This document shows positions 33,018 through 44,273 of a stretch of DNA of 64,000 nucleotides, piece after piece. The stretch's first letter is position 1; the number at the start of each line of letters is the position of its first letter. The notes under the pieces were generated by a model, which saw only the letters and a program-made list of their open reading frames with translations, did no database searches and had not been told where the DNA came from. Position numbers and translations under genes: made by a program. This DNA comes from Pinus tabuliformis (lineage: Eukaryota > Streptophyta > Pinopsida > Pinales > Pinaceae): assembly GCA_031772625.1 (NCBI GenBank), contig CM062818.1, positions 1,283,326,277-1,283,390,276 on the forward strand. The letters are read 5' to 3'.

Positions 33018-34286
33018 TGTTGAAGAATCTAGGGCAGTTATAGTTAATGAGATTCTTCTAGGCATGATAACTATTTGTGAGGTGTTTTTAATTTTTCTTC
33101 TTATTCCAATCTTCACTTATTATTATTAGAGTGTGTCTTCGTTAGTTCATCGAATAGCTATCAAAACAAAGAGACAAGAACACACGATGTTGAATTTCTT
33201 CCATGGCCAAAACCTCTCCCTCTTGGAAAGGAAAATCAGCACATAATTCTTCCTATAGAGATTCTAATTGACGAATACCAAGACCATGACCCTTGACATA
33301 CTATGTCACTCCAAGACAAAGACACCAATCCTCTTCTTTTTCACTACTGAGATCATCATCATCATTGTTGTAACATGACTGCTCCTTCATCTAGATCATT
33401 GTGGCACCATGACTGCTCCTTCATCTAGATCTTCATCAATGTTGTACCAATGCTACACCTTCATTGAGAACTTGATGTAACACTACTTCACCTTCACATA
33501 GAACTTTATTACACCAATGCGATCTCCATTTACAGGTATATATAGTTGTACTAAAATCTTCATCTTCGTTAGGATCATGACTGTTATCATGCTCACAGTA
33601 ATGTCAGGGACATGACTGTGTCTAGAATATATATACTACATTGAGATCATTCCTCTATCATAAATGCCAAGACTACAAGGGGACAGATCTGAGTCTTTTC
33701 CTGTGACATTCGATATGCTTCAGTAGGCCTATCCAAAAACAGAGAGATCTGATTTCTTTGAGTTGTGGACAAACTTCCATCACTTCCTCATTGTGACCTC
33801 TAAGATCCCTTATGTGATTGTACTCTAAAACTTCAGGAATATCTGAATTTCTCACTGCACTTGTCCGAGATTTCAAAGCTCCTGTACCTTCATCCGAAAT
33901 CGTAGAGACATCCGAGATTCTTGTTTCCTGTGGTGACCTCAGCGCGGTATTTATAGTTGTTACATCTCTATGTATAAGCTGACATGATAATGAAGTGTTG
34001 TGTCACTTCATTTGAGCTTACGTGACTGCATTTGACATCGTTTTTGTTTTTTATTTTCAAGAGGATTGTGCTTGTCTTGGAGGGCCTTTTACACTAGTAC
34101 ACATTTACACATAGGCTCGAGAAGAGCTCCTTATACATGACTTTGACTCTTTGACTTTCCTAGACCTATGAAATGAGTAAGAAACTCATTCTTATAATTT
34201 ACAAAAATAATATTTATTTTTCTTGACAAGTACAAAGATCAAAGTTACATTTGTAAATATTGAACCTAGTTACACTTCCTTCAACA
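33018..34286 (-). repeat. 5' LTR of outer element
   Basis: Full-length partner of 20529-21797, of the same length (1269 bp). It is followed by the matching target-site duplication ATTTT at 34287-34291. Confidence 0.93.
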
Positions 34287-34291
34287 ATTTT

Positions 34292-37200
34292 AACATTTAA
34301 AAAAAAGGTGTTACCACCATTTGTTTATTTAAGGGTCCCTTTTTCATGTTTTTTAATGCAAAAATATGGGTTTTTAGGGCTAGAGTTCTCATTTTGAGGT
34401 CACAATTCTCGTGAAGTTGGTAACTTTGTTAGGTGTACTATTCTTCATTGTCATAATGAATCACCTTTATGTTTATGCCTTTCTAGCTCTCCATAAAATA
34501 TTTGAATCAAATGAAGTAGCTAAAAACTTCATATTTAATCTTCATAAATTAAATCTAGGGATTGCATCAGGAGTCATGGAAACATATTATATACTACTTG
34601 TTAAGGAAAGGAAGAGATTAAATCCACATGTAACTGATGTATTAGATCGATAATTTCTCTTGAACTTTCCTCATTTATTCAGAAAATGGACTCAACATGC
34701 ATGCTAAGTGCACAACCCTTACACACTCTAGTCTTTTCAATCTTGATTTACAACAATCTCCACACCATATCCCTTAAGAAAGGAAGGGATCTATAATATA
34801 GGTGACCAAAGTGTTTTTGCAATATGTCGTAATGCTTCTCACTGTAACATTCCCAACCACCTGTTAGGGCATATAAATACCCCTATAACCTAAGTTTTCT
34901 AAATTTTTCCATCAATCCATTTCTTGTAACATTTGTTTGTTAATTTGTTTTCTAAATTTTTCCATCAATCCATTTCTTGTAACATTTTTCCATCAATTCA
35001 CATGATAGTTTGTTTTTTAATTAACATCTCCATAGTTTAAATAATACCATTCTTACATAGCAGTTAAGTTTATTTATTCATTTATTGCAACAATATAACA
35101 TAGCATGCCTCTTTTGCTTGTTAATATTCCTTTCTCTTTTCTTTGTTGGTTTCCTAGAATCATATTAATCCATAGGGTACCCTTGTGGTTTTTTCTTACA
35201 TTTATGCTCAAGGATTATGGGCCTTGTTCACATGTACTCTATCATATTAAAGCCCGATTATTGGACGATACACTCATGACATTGTGGCATTAGCTCATGT
35301 TATATGGACCCCTAGTCTATTTCCATGCACTTTCTTATTTCCCTCCTTCCTTGCAACTAGCTACTATTCCAATCGCATAGATAGCAACGCCTACAAAAGG
35401 AGGGATATGTAGTGCATAAGATGTACATTTGGATACTCATGTACCCCTACCCACTAGAAGGTGCATTGTAAGGATTTTTCTATTGTATTCATATGAAACC
35501 CATCCAATAATGTTAAAATACCTCTAAACTACTACTATAATATGATGGAATACCTTATTGAAGTCACTCTTACCTTAGCTTAGATGTGGGACCTCTTTGG
35601 GGCGTTTAACACTTAGGTGAGTTCCTTAAGTTGTTTTATCTTGTGGTCCCTTTCCCTTGGTTAAGAATTTGACTCACTTTAACCTCTTAGGGCACTCGCC
35701 TAGTGAGTTCCATAAATTCATTGGTCCAAATGGGGGTGGAAACACCCAAGTTGGGTCCACAATCACTCAATATGAGTTAACTTGGGTTTGTAACCTCCAA
35801 AACATGTTTGGGAATTATTCTTTATGGATTCAGTTTGAGTTAAACCCCCAAAATATTAATTTATATCTTGTCAATAAATGTATCATGGATTTCCTACGAG
35901 TCCTGAGATTGTAAACACACACGTCGTTTAATGAGAGTTTATTTGAGCCTTAAAACCTACCCAACGAGAGGAATTCAATAAATGTGATATGATAATTTCA
36001 TATAACTTATACCATCCAACAACTAACCTAATGTTCTCATATACCTTCTTTCCCATGCCAACTTTTCAATTCTTTTTTGTAAAACCTCTTTAGTTCTCTT
36101 GGATTATTTTCTTCGAAAAACCAGACTTGTAGATACACGCTTGAATCAACCACTAAAATCCTTCCACATCTCTCACCTTGCTAGGCTTACTTACACCTAT
36201 CATCCCCAACACCTCTATAGGTACATCATTTTGGTAACTTGGCTTCAACCTTTCAATTTTTATTGATTCTTCCTAGGAAATTTTCATTGGCATAGTTCCA
36301 CTCATACATTGGAAATTTCAACCCTATAAACTCAAGGGAGGCTTCTCATAACCAAGGCAAGTGAGGTGTCATCCCCACTTATGGAATGAAATCTTTCTAC
36401 TCTAAATATTTCATTGACTTATTTATATAGCTTTGTATTGGAGATTGGGGAAGTCTTCTATTATTGGAATTTACAGTTGAGTATGTATGTCATTACCAGA
36501 CATGGATCACTCTTGGAGGATTGTCACAACTATACATTTTAACATAGGGAAATTTGTCATTTATAGTAGTGAATTCTAGTTGATTTATCTTCTCTTTCCA
36601 TTTCCATAGTTTGGGTTTCTAACTCTTTGAATTAACTATGAAGTAATTAACTCTAAACTATAGTTGGTTTTCACTTGTTTGTCGATATAACCTAATCTAA
36701 AACCTAATTGAATTTGTGACACTCACCTATATCCCTAGGTAATGATTGATGAGATCATAATGACATAAATAAACTAGTGCCTTCCCCTCTCATTTCCACC
36801 CTTTTTTATCTTACCCTAGTGTTTCTCAATTTAACCTTAAAATCGAGTGGTGACTCCACTGTCCTCTTTCTTCTTTTTAGTAATTTTCATGTCCATGGTT
36901 AGTCTTGTATACTTTCCCTCATGCTATGTGTAGTAGCACAATTATGTTCATTCACTATAGTATCACCTCTCTTATTCCCCCTTTTACCACCCACATTTTA
37001 TGGATTTCTACTCACCCAATTGAGATACATAAATGTTTTAATTTTAATATTAAGGAATATCCATAACTATATCATCATGCCAAGCCTGGGAAACAACTCG
37101 GTTCACTAAGGTATTATCTAAAAAAGTGGTTGATCATCACTAGTTGTCAATATAGTGATGGGTGTATCAACTCAATTCAACACTAATTAATTAGAGCTTA

Positions 37201-37430
37201 TTGTGAAAGATGAGGGCAAATTATGGATATTACCAATTGTTTGGATATTGGGAAAGTTGCCTCATCTCTAATATATTTTCAAGCATTTGTAGATGTTTTC
37301 ATAGGAGCTACAAAGGCATGTAAGGTATTCCAAGAGAAATATATGAATTACATTTAAGATCTAAAAGGTTTATTTTCTTATATAGTAGTGATGTAGAATA
37401 TTCCATAACCATCTTAAAGGAAAACTAGAA
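34292..37430. other. Unassigned stretch, mostly non-coding
   Basis: An 80-codon plus frame (34411-34653) encodes a peptide with an N-terminal hydrophobic segment (LLGVLFFIVIM) that could be membrane-spanning. I do not recognise it. A local near-duplicate ('ttgttttctaaatttttcc' and 'atcaatccatttcttgtaac') occurs near 34885-34985. The remainder opens no recognisable frame. Confidence 0.4.
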
Positions 37431-37479
37431 GTTGAATTGGATAACTTATTGGTAACTTGGTTGATGAAGATTGTATAAT

Positions 37480-37735
37480 TGGGAAAATACAACTAATGCA
37501 TTGATTCTAATCCATAAAAAATGTGGAAATTTGAGTACTTGTATTGATTTTTTATAATTAAACAAAGCTCTTAAGACTAACCCATTCCTTTCTTCCTTTA
37601 ATAAAGTAGTATTGAGCAAAATATATATTCCTTTACATATGTATTATTTCGCTATGATCTAGTTAAGATTTCAAAACAATGTTGATGTAACCCAAAGGAC
37701 AATGGATGCTCTAAAATTGATGCAAACCAAGAGTT
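37480..37735 (+). pseudogene. Decayed gypsy reverse-transcriptase fragment
   Basis: A plus frame reads LILIHKKCGNLSTCIDF, then a stop, then LNKALKTNPFLSSF. This lines up with the gypsy RT block V-x-V-x-K-K-N-G-x-x-R-x-C-x-D-F-x-x-L-N-K-A-x-x-x-x-P-F-P-L. After a gap, RFQNNVDVTQRTMDAL may correspond to the G-A-T-x-Q-R-A-M region. The YxDD box is not visible. It is a short remnant of an otherwise lost element. Confidence 0.45.
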
Positions 37736-38003
37736 TTTGTTGTAACTAGTTGATGAGTTCACTTCAATCAGGTATGACACCTGCACAACTTTTGTTTTCT
37801 AATTCTTACATCTAAAGAAAATGAGGATCTAATCTCAATACTTAATTAATACAAATTTGAATTTAAAGGAAAAAACAAAAACAAAAAACAAAAATAACTT
37901 CATATAGCAAGTGAAATAGTCATTTTCATCCCAAGGTAACACTATCTAAGTAAATGCAATTCAAATCAACAATAAAATCGATCACACATAACAATAACAC
38001 CAC

Positions 38004-38200
38004 TATAGTTCCAAGGGTTAGCTCAATTGATTGAACAATTCACCAAGGCATGTTTCTAACAGGGAAGCCATAGGTCATAGGTTAAGGTTAAGTTCCTAAA
38101 TGTCTTAGCGGTTATTGTCACTGGTATTCTGTTTCCATCTTTGAATAATTCAACGAAGGAGGAGGAATCCCATGATATTTTCCTTAGAAGAAAAAAATAA
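38004..38200 (+). repeat. tRNA-derived SINE-like element, diverged
   Basis: The head 'ggttagctcaattgattgaac' resembles a polymerase III A box and the head of the copy at 19505. A GGT-containing region ('aggtcataggttaagg') may be the B box, and an A-rich end (aagaaaaaaataac) follows. The body has 'gaggaggaatcccatg'. Confidence 0.4.
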
Positions 38201-38530
38201 CATATCTATACATAGATTTCATAGTGAAATGGTGTATAATTTAAATATTTTTTAATGTTCAATGATATATATAGATTCAACACAAGTTTACTACACAATA
38301 TATGATAGAATTGTTGCAAATGCATCTGCATCCAAAATCGGCAAGTGATGTTTCCTTTGTTATCTCTCTCTCGCTATATGGGGATCTATCTCAAAGATTT
38401 GATTTATAGAGAGAAATGGTGATACATGTCACCATAATTTTTATAATTGACATTGAGTGGAATGTTTCAACAAACATATTGAGTAACCTAATAAATTGGC
38501 CCAATCCATCACCTTTCTCAACCTTGCTCC

Positions 38531-40558
38531 TGTTAGCACTCCAGGAAACTCTCCTAGGTTGTAGATCGGAGGTGCCTGGTAACATATAATATTCAATATT
38601 GTTCTCAGAACTATTGGAATGGATGATGGTTTGGTTCAAGTTAGATAACCATTTCAGCTCTATTCTCACTCCAAACATGCATGAATACTCTCAACAACAC
38701 AAGGCTTTAGCTACTAATGCTCAATAGTTTGTAGATTCAATGGATAGATGGAGAATACTAACTGTATCAGCAAATTGCATATATAAACATAAATGAATGA
38801 CTAGCTACAGGCAGCAAAGAGAATACTAACTATACTGGTAGATGCATATATGACCACATATGAATGGTGATCTACATGCAGCTGGAAGCTTGCAAATGTA
38901 AGTTATCAAAGCAGAGATAAGATGGCAGTTATCTTGCCTTAAACACAAAGGAAACATGAACAAATTTTTCAAGTGCAAGCATAGAATAGTAAAGAAAATA
39001 GGGATTGAACATGTAATAGCAAAAGGAGCTTGTATTGCCAGAATAAAGATGAAGAATTTGAAGGAACAAAGTAGTAATAATCTCCAAAAGTTGAACCCTC
39101 GTTACATCTTACTAACAGCTATATATTGCATGTTTACAATGCTCATGAGCTCTCTAGAAGGCTCGGAGTCTTAATCTGCCTGATTTGTATTCTTTAACAG
39201 ATTTGATGCCCTCTAGGCAAGCATGGCTTGGCGGTTTTTCCTCCTTCTGACAGAGGAATAACGACTTTCAGATATTTTGGTTGCTTGTTACAATGTCTGG
39301 GAGTTCTCCTGTGACAGAGAGGCTCCATGATGTTTGTTGGTGTGGTTGTTACGTTGTTGGAGCTCCCTGAACTTTCGATTTCGGGCTACAGCATGTTGTG
39401 GCCCTTCCAATGTTTTTAACGATGCATGCTTTTGTTGTAGCAAAACAGTGCTACCTTATGGTGGTCCTCTGTTGAAAACCAATGTATATTTCTGTTATAA
39501 ACAGAAAACACAGCGATCACTGATAAATCTCACCTTCCCTATCCCTTTTGGACTTCAAAAGTCCTCCAAAATGAGCTATATATCCATCGGGTCCGCCCTT
39601 AGGCAGCTATCGCAAGTCGCATTTGGCCTTGTTCTTGTGTATTTCATTAAAACGTGAAAACATTGAAAAATGCATGAAAAAATGCTTTGGGCGGACTTCA
39701 AATTCCATATATTCTACTTCCTGGACCCTTTGGGTCCGGGCTTCATCGTTATCGGCGCTGCTAGGCTTCCTTTGTATTTCGTTGGAACAACAAAAAATAC
39801 ACAAAAATCATTGAAAATTGGCTTTCCCCGGACCTAAAATTTTATATAATATCATTCCCGAACCCTTTCGGGTCTGGGCATTATCGCTATCGCAAGGCCC
39901 CTGTTCCCCTTTGTATTTCATTTATACAACGAAAATACATGAAAAATGCATGAAAAATGCCTTGGCGCAGACTTGAAATATTATGGAATATCGTTCATAA
40001 TGTCGTCGGGCCCAACCTTATCGCATCGCACATAGGAATATGTGAAGGCCTTGCCCCTTGGTTTCCCTGATCTGCGATCCACCGATGCGATTTGGGTCGT
40101 TGATCCGCGCACGCAATCGACGGTCCTTGTTTAATCGCCGATTGCCATTGCCATATAACCTGTGCCATAACTCCCCGCTAATTCGATCATCGGCGATCGT
40201 TGATCGGCGGTGTCATGTGCCCGCCTATAAATTGTCCCCTCTGCTTTGCCGATTGTGATTAGCCGCTTAGATCTGGGCCATTGATCGGCTAGATCTAACG
40301 GTTGTTTTGCCTCGACTATTAAAGCCTCCTATATGTGTTTTTTTCACTATTTTTCAGTGTTTTGGGCCTCCGATAGTGATTTTCAGCCCTTCCACGGGCT
40401 TTCCTCTTGCACCGATTTTGATCATTAGATGGTCTTTGAGCCAAAATTGAAAATGTCAAGGGCATTAATGAATCCATTGGCATGTTTCTTAGCAAATTTG
40501 GAGACTTCAAGAGCCTATTATGGATCCATTTGTGGGCCTTTTGCCAACAAGGCTGACA
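38531..40558 (-). repeat. 3' LTR of dual-RNase H element
   Basis: Long LTR with a block of about 140-bp tandem repeats at 39550-40037. The plus-strand frame 38956-39174 also exists in the other LTR (47447-47665), but it is antisense to the element and domain-free, so I regard it as chance. Confidence 0.92.
39550..40037. repeat. Tandem array of about 140-bp units in LTR
   Basis: Unit starts at about 39550, 39693, 39830 and 39970 each begin 'ggactt.aa.tt'. They run through 'cgaaccctttcgggtccggg' and 'atcgctatcgca', then 'tttgtatttcgttggaacaac', and end in 'catgaaaaatgc'. The fourth unit is partial. The same array lies at 48042-48515 in the other LTR. Confidence 0.85.
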
Positions 40559-40572
40559 TTGACCCCTTCTGG
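40559..40572 (-). promoter_or_regulatory. Polypurine tract of dual-RNase H element
   Basis: Minus strand reads CCAGAAGGGGTCAA immediately before the 3' LTR. This is a plausible, slightly degenerate plus-strand primer. Confidence 0.6.
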
Positions 40573-40725
40573 GAATGAAATCCTCCCTGTGAGGTTTCAA
40601 GAATCTCAAATTAATGCCTTTCCTATAAAACAAAAATTAAACCTTCCTTCTAGTGTTCCATTGGGCATGGAGTATTTTTAGCATGAAAAAGAAAAACATA
40701 TTTACAATACCAAGGCTTTAAGGCC

Positions 40726-41925
40726 TTAAATGAAATAGAGCTTCAAGAACCGCCCATTTACTAGGTTACCAAAAGTATCTCCACCTTCCAAATTGTGCAG
40801 GATGAATGTATCATTGTGCTGAACTTGAGCGATGACAAAAGGACCTATCCACAAGGAGTCAAACTTGCCATGATTACCTCTCTTTTCCTTAAATGCATCC
40901 CATTTAAGCACCCAATCGCCAACTTGGAAATTGTCCACTTTTGCCTTCCTGTCAAAGGGTTCTTTGATTGCCTTCTAATGAGCCTTTGATTTCTCAACCA
41001 GCTTCTCTCTTATCTTATGCAGTTCAACCAGATTATTCATTCTTCTTATCATGTTATTCTCTTCATCTTGTTCTTCTTGCAAGAACTTAGCCACAGGAAG
41101 AATGAGCTGGATGGGAAAAACAACATCAGCACCATAAACTAGTTTGAATGGAGAATTCCCTATGGACTTTTTGATGGTAACTCTGTCAGCCCATAGTGCA
41201 AATTTCAACTTGGAATCCCAACTCTTTTTGTGTCCTCTAACATCTTTTTGATTACCCTTACCAGACTTTTGTTAGATGATTCTGCTAGGCCATTGCCTTG
41301 AGGATAATATGAGGTAGAGTGCACCACTTGAATGCCCATGGATCCAGTCACATCCATTAATTATTTTTCTTTGAAAGCTGCTACATTATCAGTGACTAGT
41401 ATGGTCGGGCAACCAAATCTAGTGAAAATATTCTCATTCAAGAATTTTATGACAACTTGATGATTGGCATTCTTAGTGGGTATACCCTCAATCAACTTGG
41501 TGAAATGATCGGTGGCTACTAAAATCCATCTGTGTTAGCCACTGGAATGTGGGTTGATCTCACCTATAAAGTCTAAGCCCCACTGCTAGAAGGGACCATT
41601 GACATGTACTGGCTTCAGGGGCAGAGATTTTAGTTGTTGTCTTGCTGCAAACCTCTGACACTTGTCACAAGCTTTTACAAAAGAAAACACATCAGAGAAT
41701 AGAGTAGGACAATAATACCCAGCCCTCAAGATTTTGTGAGTTGTGGTTTTCCAATAATGATGCCCTCCACAGATGCTAGAATGGAACTAGTGTATGACTT
41801 CCACAAATTGTTCTTTATCTAGACACCTCAAGAGGATTCCTGATGGGTCTTTCCAATAAAGCAGATTTTTGTCAATGTAGAATTTTTTTGATCTGAGTCT
41901 AATGGCATGAGCTTGACTTGAGTTG
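40726..41925 (-). pseudogene. Integrase (inactivated)
   Basis: The zinc finger is visible as GGHHYWKTTTHKILRAGYYC followed by KACDKCQRFAA (about 41770-41640), though the frame to the preceding RNase H is shifted. The catalytic core keeps all three acidic residues: Asp in ILVATDHFTKL, Asp in ILVTDNVAAF and Glu in GNGLAESSNKSL. In-frame stops lie before the core (in the PF-stop-QW stretch), inside it, and after AAFKEK. The C-terminal part continues in frames 41208-40975 and 40938-40726 with a GPF version of the GPY/F module (LWIGPFVIAQV). It would have joined element DNA to the genome; it cannot be made as one chain now. Confidence 0.85.
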
Positions 41926-41979
41926 AGCCCTGGAGGGACTTCCAGCTTCTACAAGAAATGAACTATGCTAGAATACCAT

Positions 41980-42690
41980 TCACATGTGGCTATATTTTTC
42001 AGCCAAAGACTGATACTGTTTTTTCTCTTCTGTTGCTCCCTCTGTTCGTTTATCTGAATTTAGACCTATGCAATTTATATCTAACAAGCTGCAATTTTCT
42101 TCAGCCATAAGCTTAGCCAAGCCCTGGCCTTTGACAAGCTTAGTGGGCTTCACCTCTATGTCAAATTCTATGAATTTTAAAATCCATTTTGCCCTCTTTC
42201 CATCAATATTTGGCTGAGTTAAGATATATTTTCCTGAGGCTGAAGGTACATATGCAATTACTTTGGAATGCAGAATATAAATTCTGAATGCTTTCAAAGA
42301 TTTAATGAGAGCATAAGCTTGTTTTTCAATAAGGTCATACCTTAATTTAGCATCCCTTAGAGTTTTGCTGAAAAGGGCCACGGGGTGCTCTATGCCTTCA
42401 TCATTTTTCTGTAACAGAACTATTGCAAGTGTATCATTAGAGGCAAAAGAGAAGATGCAAAACCCCTTAGTGTAATCTGGCCTGATTAGAGTGGGAGCTT
42501 CCATGATAGCTTGCTTGATGGCTAAAAAAGAGCTTCTTGAAGCAGTTGTCCATTTTATTTCTGATCCTTTCTTTAACAGGGAAGTGATATTCTTTAGTAG
42601 CTCTGCAAAGTTTGGAATGAACCTCCTTACAAAGTTAATCTTACCCAGGAAGGATTGGATGTCCTTTTTCGACCTTGGGATGGACAATGT
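41980..42690 (-). pseudogene. Gypsy-type RNase H (second half of RT-RNase H)
   Basis: It follows the reverse transcriptase after a single TAG at about 42688-42690. It begins with the RT connection region (SIPRSKKDIQSFLGKINFVRRFIPNF). The RNase H core starts at FCIFSFASNDT, where the first catalytic Asp of the usual T-D-A-S has become Phe (SFAS). The Glu block is present as YDLIEKQAYALI. The ending AKWILKFIEFDIEVKP and KGQGLAKLMAEE is of the type seen in Tat-like plant gypsy elements. The domain is inactive by its missing Asp as well as by the upstream stop. Confidence 0.85.
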
Positions 42691-43480
42691 CTAAATGGCT
42701 TGAACCCTTGTTGGATCAATCTTCACACCTTCAGCAGAAACAATATGTCCCAAAATTTTTCCTTCTTCTAGAGCAAACTGTGACTTCTTTGGGTTCACTA
42801 AGATTCCAAAATGTCTGCACTTTAGGAAGACCTTCTTTAAATGTTGTAAATGGTCTTTGTGGCTGTTGGAGAAGATTGTTATGTCATCAAGATAAATAAG
42901 GACAAACTTGTCCTTCTCTCCCACAAAGGCTATGTCCATGGCCCTCTGAAAGGTAGCCCCAGCATTCAACAGTCCAAAAGGCATCTTGGAGTACATGAAA
43001 TTCCCCCAAGGAGTAGTTAAGGTGGTCTTTTCCTGATCTTCAAGATGTACAACAATTTGATTGTAACCTGAAAATCCATCTAAGAAAGACATGACTCTAG
43101 CCCCTAAAACTCTTTGCAGCAAGTGTTCCATCTTGGGTAGGGGATAGTTATCATTTTTAGAGCACTTGTTCAGATTTTTGAAGTCGACACAAAGCCTAAT
43201 TTTTCCATTTTTCTTTCTTACCACCACAAGGTTGGCTATCCACTTTGAATACCATAGGGGGACTATGATTTTGGCATCCAACAGTTTCTTGATTTCTTTC
43301 TCAATCAAAGGCAATAAGAGAGGGCTGATAGGTCTTAATATTTGCCTAAAAGGTATGGTGTTCTTTTCCAATGGGATCTTATGTTGAATGATGTCTACAT
43401 CATAGGTTTTAAGATCACTGTATTCCCAAGAAAAAATGTCAGTGAATTTCTTCATGAGGGTGCAATACTCGGAATTCTAG
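42691..43480 (-). pseudogene. Reverse transcriptase
   Basis: A 254-codon frame from the ATG at 43455 is preceded in frame, after one TAG, by the conserved linker at 43480-43640. Visible motifs are IPFRQILRPISP, WIANLVVVRKKNGKIRLCVDFKNLN (split over blocks 1 and 2), MSFLDGFSGYNQI (residues 122-134), MPFGLLNAGATFQRAMD and the catalytic YLDD (188-191). It ends at a single TAG after PTRVQAI. All polymerase residues I can check are intact, so decay here is limited to the two nonsense codons. It copied the element RNA into DNA inside virus-like particles. Confidence 0.9.
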
Positions 43481-43800
43481 TCAAAGGACAAATGCGTGGA
43501 CAGATTTATTTTTTTGGATGGGCTGGGTTGCCTATATTATGTTTACAGACAGTAGACTCATTCTCTGTTTTGGCCGCATTATAGGGCACGTCATTGTGAT
43601 CGAAAAACCTCTCTAGAGGCACCAATCCTTTTGGTATGTGGTTGTTGGGCAGCTGGACGATGCTTCTTTGGCCGATTTCGCTTTTCAGCTTGGATTGGCC
43701 GCATTTTCCTTATCGATGCGCGTTTCAGAAAATTCCCCAGCGACTTGCAAAAACCTGTTAATTTTCTCATCATCTTCAAAACCCTCCAATATTTGACATT
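43481..43800 (-). pseudogene. Linker between archaeal-type RNase H and RT
   Basis: Contains IPKGLVPLERFFDHNDVP (about 43625-43570, frame shifted relative to the domain before it). I recall this block just ahead of RT in a set of plant gypsy polyproteins. Before it lies KVKYKSSLLDNVKYWRV. The linker ends at the TAG just before the RT frame. Its presence argues that the RNase H upstream belongs to the original polyprotein and was not inserted later. Confidence 0.7.
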
Positions 43801-44262
43801 GTCAAGCAGAGACGATTTGTATTTTACCTTAACTTCATATGTCAATTTAGGAGGCAAAGGAGGAATAAACATGCTAGCAAAAACAACAAGGGAGTCGGCA
43901 AGCTGGTTCTTCATTCTTGGAATATAAGAAATGCTGAAATTGCTGAAAGAGTCCTTGAGCTTCCATACCTCATCTCTGTATGCCTTCAGCCTTGGATGCC
44001 TAGCTTGGAAAGTTTTATTCACCTACTGAATAATGAGATCTACGTCCCCATACGCTTTTAGGCCTTCGATACCCATTTCTTAGCAACGCTCAAGCCCAAA
44101 ATCAAAGCTTCATACTCTGTGATGTTGTTTGTGACCTGAAAGGTCAATTTGAAAGATAAATGAATATATTCCTGTGTTAGGGACACAAGGACTATGCCTG
44201 CCCCTACAGTTTCTTTAGAGCAAGCCCCATAAAAAAACGTATCCCAAATCTGTGGGTTTTCT
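43801..44262 (-). pseudogene. Archaeal-type RNase H located upstream of RT
   Basis: Translating through one frame change and one TAG gives a complete RNase H fold of the archaeal/RVT_3 type: FFYGACSKETVGAGIVLV, then VTNNITEYEALILGLSVAKKW, then GIEGLKAYGDVDLIIQ, then QARHPRLKAYRDEVWKL and ISYIPRMKNQLADSL. Catalytic residues: the first Asp is lost (FYGA where D-G-A is expected), Glu is kept in TEYEAL, Asp is kept in GDVDLI, and the last Asp is kept in LADSL. This is a second RNase H in addition to the gypsy-type one after RT. In Tat/Ogre elements the archaeal-type domain usually follows the gypsy RNase H; here it precedes RT. Confidence 0.82.
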
Positions 44263-44273
44263 TCCTCTGCGAT

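Larger units (their letters stand above)
20529..34286 (-). mobile_element. Outer LTR element, non-coding (LARD-like, Copia-type ends)
   Basis: Two 1269-bp LTRs (20529-21797 and 33018-34286) with TGTTGAAG...CTTCAACA-type ends are flanked by the 5-bp target-site duplication ATTTT (20524-20528 and 34287-34291). The tRNA-Met primer site next to the right LTR and the purine tract next to the left LTR place it on the minus strand. Once the nested element 22942-30901 is removed, about 3.2 kb of interior remains, and it encodes no gag, protease, reverse transcriptase or integrase in any frame. That fits a large retrotransposon derivative mobilised by a relative. By eye the LTRs differ at several percent, so this insertion is older than the nested one. 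Confidence 0.92.

Noticed and set aside
38956..39174. A 72-codon plus ORF found in both LTRs of the dual-RNase H element (also 47447-47665)
   Set aside because: Both copies are simply the two LTRs, antisense to the element and without a domain. Conservation reflects LTR duplication and not selection.
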